Made by a program: the position numbers and the translations under genes. This document shows, one piece after another, positions 59,406 through 64,000 of a DNA stretch of 64,000 nt. How positions within the stretch are numbered: position 1 is the first letter of the stretch; each line of letters starts with the position of its first letter. Origin of the DNA: Adiantum capillus-veneris (taxonomy: Eukaryota; Streptophyta; Polypodiopsida; Polypodiales; Pteridaceae); the NCBI GenBank assembly GCA_014529385.2, contig CM043958.1, forward strand, positions 75,961,169-76,025,168, written 5' to 3'. Under the pieces are notes generated by a model. That model was not told the DNA's origin. It worked only from the letters and a program-made list of their open reading frames with translations, and ran no database searches.

Positions 59406-60260
59406 TTACTCTTGGGAAGCATTGACAAGGTTTAGGTTATCCTTTAATTGTATGCCTTGCATCCATCTAGCATCTTCAAAAGGATAATTCTTAAACTTAA
59501 TAAGATATCGTCGGATAGTCTTACCGCCTCTTAATACCTTGTCTTCATGCCGGAGAATGGACTCGGGCTGCAGCACCTCCTCTTGGTCCTCGATCTCCGG
59601 TGGGTCTTCAATAGTTGGTTCTTGAGGTGGCTCTCCTTTGTAAGGCTTTAATAGGCTCACATGAAAAGCATTGTGTATGAGCCAATGATTGGGCAACTTA
59701 AGTTGATAGGCCATGTCATTGATTGGCCTGAGAATCTGGAAGGGACCATAGTACCTTTTTGCTAGTTTAGCATAGTACTTTTGGTGGCCCGTAGGATTCT
59801 TGCCCGTCGTGTGCCTTAATCGAGCCTTGGGAAACTTTAACAAGAACCAATCGTTTTCTTTAAAGGCTTGGGCTCTTCTGTTCTTGTCAGCAGCAGCCTT
59901 TTGCCTTTGCTATGAGATAGAGATAGCATCTTTAATCTTTTGAAAAGATTCTTGTAGGTCTCGGCTATACTCATCTGCAGCGAAGATCTTCCCATGTACC
60001 TTAAGTAGCAAGGGATTTTTTGATCTTCCCTCAATTACCTCGAAAGGTGCTTTTCCCGTGGAAGTATGTACAGTGTTATTGTAAGCATACTCCACTAAGG
60101 GTAAGTAATTCTCCCATTGGGATCTTTGATCTACTTCCGTTACATAGGCTTTTAGTAGATCGAGAATTGTTAGGTTAGCTATTTCACTTTGGCCATCCGT
60201 TTGTGGATGATAGGCCGTAGAGAAATTTAGCCTTGTCCCTAAATTCTCAAAGAGACCCTT
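59406..60260 (-). pseudogene. pol: Chromovirus integrase C-terminal part and chromodomain
   Basis: The frame after the TAG at 60263-60261 continues with FENLGTRLNFSTAYHPQTDG and the catalytic Glu (SEIANL), then MEYAYNNTVHTSTGKAPFEV. A second TAG lies at 59912-59910. The last piece (59843-59406) has the GPFQI integrase fold and a chromodomain, about residues 94-129: ESILRHEDKVLRGG, YLIKFKNYPFEDARWM. Chromodomains are thought to direct integration to particular chromatin. Confidence 0.88.
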
Positions 60261-63218
60261 CTAGAAATTACTGGTCATTCTAGGATCTCTATCCAACACT
60301 ATGGACATTGGCAAGCCATGGTATTTGAAAATTTGTGAAATGAAGAGGGTTGCCATTTGATGGGCTTTGATAGTCTTTTTGACAGGTATAAAATGAGCTT
60401 GTTTACTGAACCTGTCTACTATCGTCCATATTCCCGTATTCCCATGGATAGACTTAGGCAATCCAAAGATAAAATCCATGGATATGCTCTCCCATGGTGA
60501 ATTAGGGATTGGCAAGGGTTGAAGCAATCCAAGTTGCTTCCCGCTATCAAATTTTGTCTTTTGGCATACCACACATTTGGAAACATACTCTTGTATGTTC
60601 ACTTTCATGGTAGGCCAATAGAAATATGTTTCAATTCCCTTTAAGGTAGAGTGAATCCCTCTATGCCCCGCATAAGGTGGAGCATGAGATTCATACATTA
60701 CTTTCTCACGTAGTGAGTTAGTAACGCATAGTCTATTTCCATAGAGAAGATAACCATCTTGTAAAGTAAATGGTTCTTCTTTCTTCCCTAATGCAAGGGC
60801 TGAAATCACATCTCTAAAATCGGGATCTATAGCATACTCATCTATCATTGAAGATAAATCATTGTGAGTTGCTATGGAAACCCCATTCACTCTCGGCCGT
60901 CTTGAGAGTGCATCAGCTACTTGATTATGCTTGCCAACAATGTGAGCAATATGAAAATGAAATTGCGAAAGGAAATTTGCCCACCTCATTTGTTTGTCGG
61001 AGAGCTTGGTCTGCGTCATGAAGTACTTAAGACTTTGGTGATCCGTTCGCAGAATGAAAGGAGTCCCCCATAAATAGTGCTTCCATGAGTCTAAGGCATG
61101 TAGAACTGCAAGGAGTTCCTTTTCGTATATGCCTAGAGCTTGCTCAACAGGGTCGAGCCTTCGACTCTCATAGCCTATGGCGTGCCCTTCTTGGAGCAAA
61201 ACAGCTCTAAGGCAATCACCACAAGCATCACATTGGACCTCAAATGGTTTTGAGAGATCCGGTAGTGTAAGCAAAGGTTGAGAGATAAGCTTTTCTTTAA
61301 GATTTTTGAAAGCATTGTTCTCCTTAGCAGACCATGTATACCTAACGCTTTTCTTTGTTAGGTCATGTAATGGTCCCGCAATTTGTGAGAACTTTTCTAT
61401 GAAGCGTCTATAGTATGCACACATACCTATGAAGCTTCGTAGTTCATGAAGATTCCTTGGTTTAGGCCATCCTTTTATTACCTCTAACTTGGATGGATCC
61501 ATTTGGATGCCATCTTGAGAGATAATGTGACCTAAATACTGAATCTCTTGCACGAAAAAATCACTTTTCTTTCGATTAACATAAAGTTTATTCTCTCTTA
61601 AAACTTGAAATATTACCTGGAGGTGTTGCTTGTGTTCCTCCAATGAATTAGAGTAGATGATAATATCATCAAAGAACACTCCAGTGAAGGTTCGATGAGG
61701 CCTGAATAGCTTCTCCATCAAGCGGTTGAATGTGGCTGGTGCATTGGTCAAGCCAAAAGGCATGACAATGTATTCGTAAAGACCAAATGTAGTGCGAAAT
61801 GCGGTTTTTACAATGTCTTGATCAACTATCCTTATTTGATGATAGCCACTTTTTAGGTCAACCCTACTGAAGTAGGTCGATCCTTGTAGCTTATCAAATA
61901 GGTCTTCTACCCGTGGAACGGGAAACCTATTCTTGATAGTGATCCTATTTAGTGCTCTATAGTCGACACACATACGATATGTGCCGTCTTTCTTTTGCAC
62001 TAATAGCACAGGTGAGCAAAATGGAGATGAGCTTGGCCTAACCATACCCTTCTCAACTAACTCATGCAATTGCCACATAATCTCCTCATGTTGAGCTTGA
62101 GAAACTCTATAAGGAGGTTTATTAGGCGGTGAACTTCCTGGAAGAAGTTCAATTGCATGGTCATCATTACCTCGTTTAGGAGGTAGCTCACAAGGGATGT
62201 CGTCTATAAAAACATCTGGAAACCCCTTGAGAAAATTGGATAACTCTAATTCCTTTTGGTTGCTTTTATTTTCTTTTGCTAAAGCATTAGGTTCATTTTG
62301 AGAGTCTTTAACAAAAATCATGTACACGGAAATAGAGCTCTTTATTGACTTGTTGAAAGCTGGTGTATGTACAATGGGGATGGTGTTACCCATTTCCTTA
62401 GCATCTATATACATGTCTTTTTCCCTGAACTTAAAGGAGATTCTCCTTTCAAGAAATTTAACATCGGCAGCTAGGCGGTCAAACCATGGTGCCCCTAGGA
62501 TTACATCCTCATGCTTGAGAGGAGAGATAAAGAAGTCCTCTTTGTCCACATAGCCTTGGACATGAAGCCTCAATTTCCCAATTAAGGGAGTGACTGAAGC
62601 TTCTTGCCGCTTGAAGGCACTGTCTGCGGGTAGGACATCTCCCATCTCGTAGGATTGTATGCCTAGCTTGGTGGCTAACTCCATAGATATAAAATTGTGA
62701 GTAGAACCAGGGTCAAAGAGAATAAAAGCATCATGTTCTCTTACCTTTCCCCAAGCATGGCATAGAGGAGATCCTTTGTGGTGAGTTTGGTGAGTCTCCT
62801 CCTCTTGGATTTCAACCAAGGAAGCTCTAGGAGGATCTTGGCGGTTGTTCTTTTGGGGACAAGCGCGGTACGCATGCCCTTGTTCGCCGCACTTGAAACA
62901 CCGGTTATCTTTACGATAATGCTCAAGCTCTTCAGGAGAGAGTTTATTCTTACCTTTATAAACTCCCTTCTCTTTAGCTTTATTGGAGTTGCCCTTAGGA
63001 GACTTTTGGACATTGTCCTTCCCCTTAGGCTCATTGGAACCCTTGTTTTCTGGGGGCTTATTATTTCTTTTTGCCCCCGTTTGGAAATTGATTCGAGAGG
63101 CGACCATAGTGTGGTGTATTACCGCCGATATGGTACGTGGTCTTTGGGAGTTGACATACTCCCCCATTTCTTCGGTTAAGCCCGCACCAAATTGTTGCTT
63201 CTGCTCTCCAAAATCCAA
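60261..63218 (-). CDS. pol: Chromovirus Gag end, protease, RT, RNase H and integrase
   Basis: A single frame of 985 codons. It begins in Gag (AGLTEEMGEYV), has a zinc knuckle CFKCGEQGHAYRAC at residues 107-120 and protease FILFDPGSTHNFIS at about 165-178 (Pro where most members have Ser or Thr). RT follows with MPFGLTNAPATF (486-497) and catalytic FFDD (515-518), then RNase H with CDACGD (Asp665), YEKELLAV (Glu700) and LRTDHQS (Asp727), and integrase with the HHCC finger (ending CVVCQKTK), SMDFIFGLP and VLDRDPRM. A TAG stops it at 60263, inside the integrase core. The start is not a true initiator: a frameshift separates it from gag. Confidence 0.93.
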   Translation of the reverse strand: MDFGEQKQQFGAGLTEEMGEYVNSQRPRTISAVIHHTMVASRINFQTGAKRNNKPPENKGSNEPKGKDNVQKSPKGNSNKAKEKGVYKGKNKLSPEELEHYRKDNRCFKCGEQGHAYRACPQKNNRQDPPRASLVEIQEEETHQTHHKGSPLCHAWGKVREHDAFILFDPGSTHNFISMELATKLGIQSYEMGDVLPADSAFKRQEASVTPLIGKLRLHVQGYVDKEDFFISPLKHEDVILGAPWFDRLAADVKFLERRISFKFREKDMYIDAKEMGNTIPIVHTPAFNKSIKSSISVYMIFVKDSQNEPNALAKENKSNQKELELSNFLKGFPDVFIDDIPCELPPKRGNDDHAIELLPGSSPPNKPPYRVSQAQHEEIMWQLHELVEKGMVRPSSSPFCSPVLLVQKKDGTYRMCVDYRALNRITIKNRFPVPRVEDLFDKLQGSTYFSRVDLKSGYHQIRIVDQDIVKTAFRTTFGLYEYIVMPFGLTNAPATFNRLMEKLFRPHRTFTGVFFDDIIIYSNSLEEHKQHLQVIFQVLRENKLYVNRKKSDFFVQEIQYLGHIISQDGIQMDPSKLEVIKGWPKPRNLHELRSFIGMCAYYRRFIEKFSQIAGPLHDLTKKSVRYTWSAKENNAFKNLKEKLISQPLLTLPDLSKPFEVQCDACGDCLRAVLLQEGHAIGYESRRLDPVEQALGIYEKELLAVLHALDSWKHYLWGTPFILRTDHQSLKYFMTQTKLSDKQMRWANFLSQFHFHIAHIVGKHNQVADALSRRPRVNGVSIATHNDLSSMIDEYAIDPDFRDVISALALGKKEEPFTLQDGYLLYGNRLCVTNSLREKVMYESHAPPYAGHRGIHSTLKGIETYFYWPTMKVNIQEYVSKCVVCQKTKFDSGKQLGLLQPLPIPNSPWESISMDFIFGLPKSIHGNTGIWTIVDRFSKQAHFIPVKKTIKAHQMATLFISQIFKYHGLPMSIVLDRDPRMTSNF

Positions 63219-64000
63219 ATTTTTGAAGACATTGGCTTTACCACCATTGTCTGGCGTACTTTTGAAAGTGCATAGCTACATGGCGTAGCTTAGAGGACTC
63301 CGTGAAGCCCTCATCTCCAAACGCCGCATCGAATTGCTAGATAAAGGCCAAGACTTTCTCCGTAGCACCAAAGGTACCATCATAGGTAAGGCAAGAGATG
63401 CTCTTCCCTCCCTCTTTGAATTTCTTCAGCTTGGACGACCTCTTCCATGCGGCATAGGATTTCCTATGGCCTCTTCTTTTTGATGGTTCAAAGGTTGCAC
63501 CATCACTTTCTTCAGAGGGTGAAGAATTTGAAGAAGATGGAGAAGAGGGTGACCTCTTTCTCACCTTTTTCTTGTCTTGATCTTTGTCATCTTCACCATA
63601 GCTTTCATAAGAGGAAGAGGATGAAGAAGATGGAGAAGAGGGTGTCCTCTTTCTTGCCTTTTTCTTCTCTTGATTTTTATCATCCCTCTTTGAATTGTGG
63701 TGGGGAGAAGAATATGATGGTCTTCTCCGCTTTGGTGGTGATGGAGAGTGTTTAGCCCGCCGTCTTCGTGGAGCCATCTCCGCCGAGGTGGCGGGAGACT
63801 CGCTTCTTTCTCGTTCCTTTGGTGGAGGCTCTTGAGTTCTCCTTTGGGAAGGAGATACATCATCAAGAAGTAAATTCTTGAGCCCTTCATAAGGATTCTG
63901 TTCTTCTTCCCAAATCGGAGAGAGACGTCTTTTGGTAGTCTCACAAGGAGGCTTCCTAGGTGTTCTCTCGTCATGGTGATGAGCTTGGAGAATCTCGTGA
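63219..64000 (-). pseudogene. gag: Chromovirus Gag N-terminus, internal deletion and stops
   Basis: The frame is open from the window edge through an Arg/Ser/Pro-rich region (MAPRRRRAKHSPSPPKRRRP from 63777) to the capsid start CLTYDGTFGATEKVLAFI. A TAG at 63339-63337 follows, then QFDAAFGDEG and AMHFQKYARQWW and a TAA at 63240-63238. Right after this, capsid sequence expected from the family, on the order of 100 residues, is missing and the frame shifts into the next ORF. The true start codon may lie outside the window. Confidence 0.83.

Larger units (their letters stand above)
57457..64000 (-). mobile_element. Chromovirus-type Ty3/gypsy retrotransposon, runs off the window
   Basis: Order on the minus strand: gag, zinc knuckle, protease, RT, RNase H, integrase, chromodomain, 3' LTR. 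A chromodomain after integrase defines chromoviruses. The lineage within the group was not determined. Amber codons interrupt gag and integrase, and gag has lost its middle. Confidence 0.9.

Overview
This is plant nuclear DNA built almost entirely from transposable elements. No host protein gene, tRNA or rRNA could be supported. The plant assignment rests on the element families: Tat-like Ty3/gypsy elements with a second RNase H domain, a plant-type chromovirus, Ty1/copia remains primed by initiator tRNA-Met, L1-type LINEs, MITEs and very dense (CT)n, (GA)n, (AC)n and poly-C tracts. The species cannot be told from the sequence; a land plant with a repeat-rich genome is the safe reading.

Left part (1-28167). 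Two related Tat-like gypsy elements lie head to tail. Gypsy 1 (6836-14778) keeps most of its order: LTR, primer site, gag, protease, RT, RNase H, second RNase H, integrase, truncated 3' LTR. Its first 1.5 kb (leader and gag) also exists as a nearly identical copy at 1-1489. Between the two copies lies the most interesting object, a minus-strand Penelope-like element (1490-6835). It has a reverse transcriptase without a GIY-YIG endonuclease, an upstream ORF1 and a hammerhead ribozyme at its 3' side. Gypsy 2 (14779-28167) carries long CT/C-rich LTRs and has two insertions: a 1.34-kb inverted-repeat element that sits precisely in a TTAA and split the gag-protease frame, and an antisense copia fragment in the integrase C-terminus. 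All copies are dead or damaged: frameshifts, stop codons, lost RT catalytic residues.

Middle part (28168-57456). A badly broken coding region of unknown family (28168-31640) is followed by an L1-type LINE (33430-36910), two inverted LINE 3' fragments (37425-38990 minus, 42843-44245 plus), a Tourist-like MITE (39517-39802), a duplicated microsatellite-rich block (45530-48550), and a long AT-rich stretch without recognisable genes. A compact non-autonomous LTR element of TRIM type (54330-56659) has short LTRs, an initiator tRNA-Met primer site, a polypurine tract and a near-perfect target duplication.

Right part (57457-64000). A minus-strand chromovirus runs off the window edge: chromodomain, integrase, RNase H, RT, protease and a gag with an apparent internal deletion and amber codons.

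The window therefore records layered insertion. The elements do not cooperate as a pathway; non-autonomous pieces (TRIM, MITE, TTAA element) depend on enzymes encoded elsewhere. Boundaries and family calls come from reading the sequence by eye; none was checked by database search.
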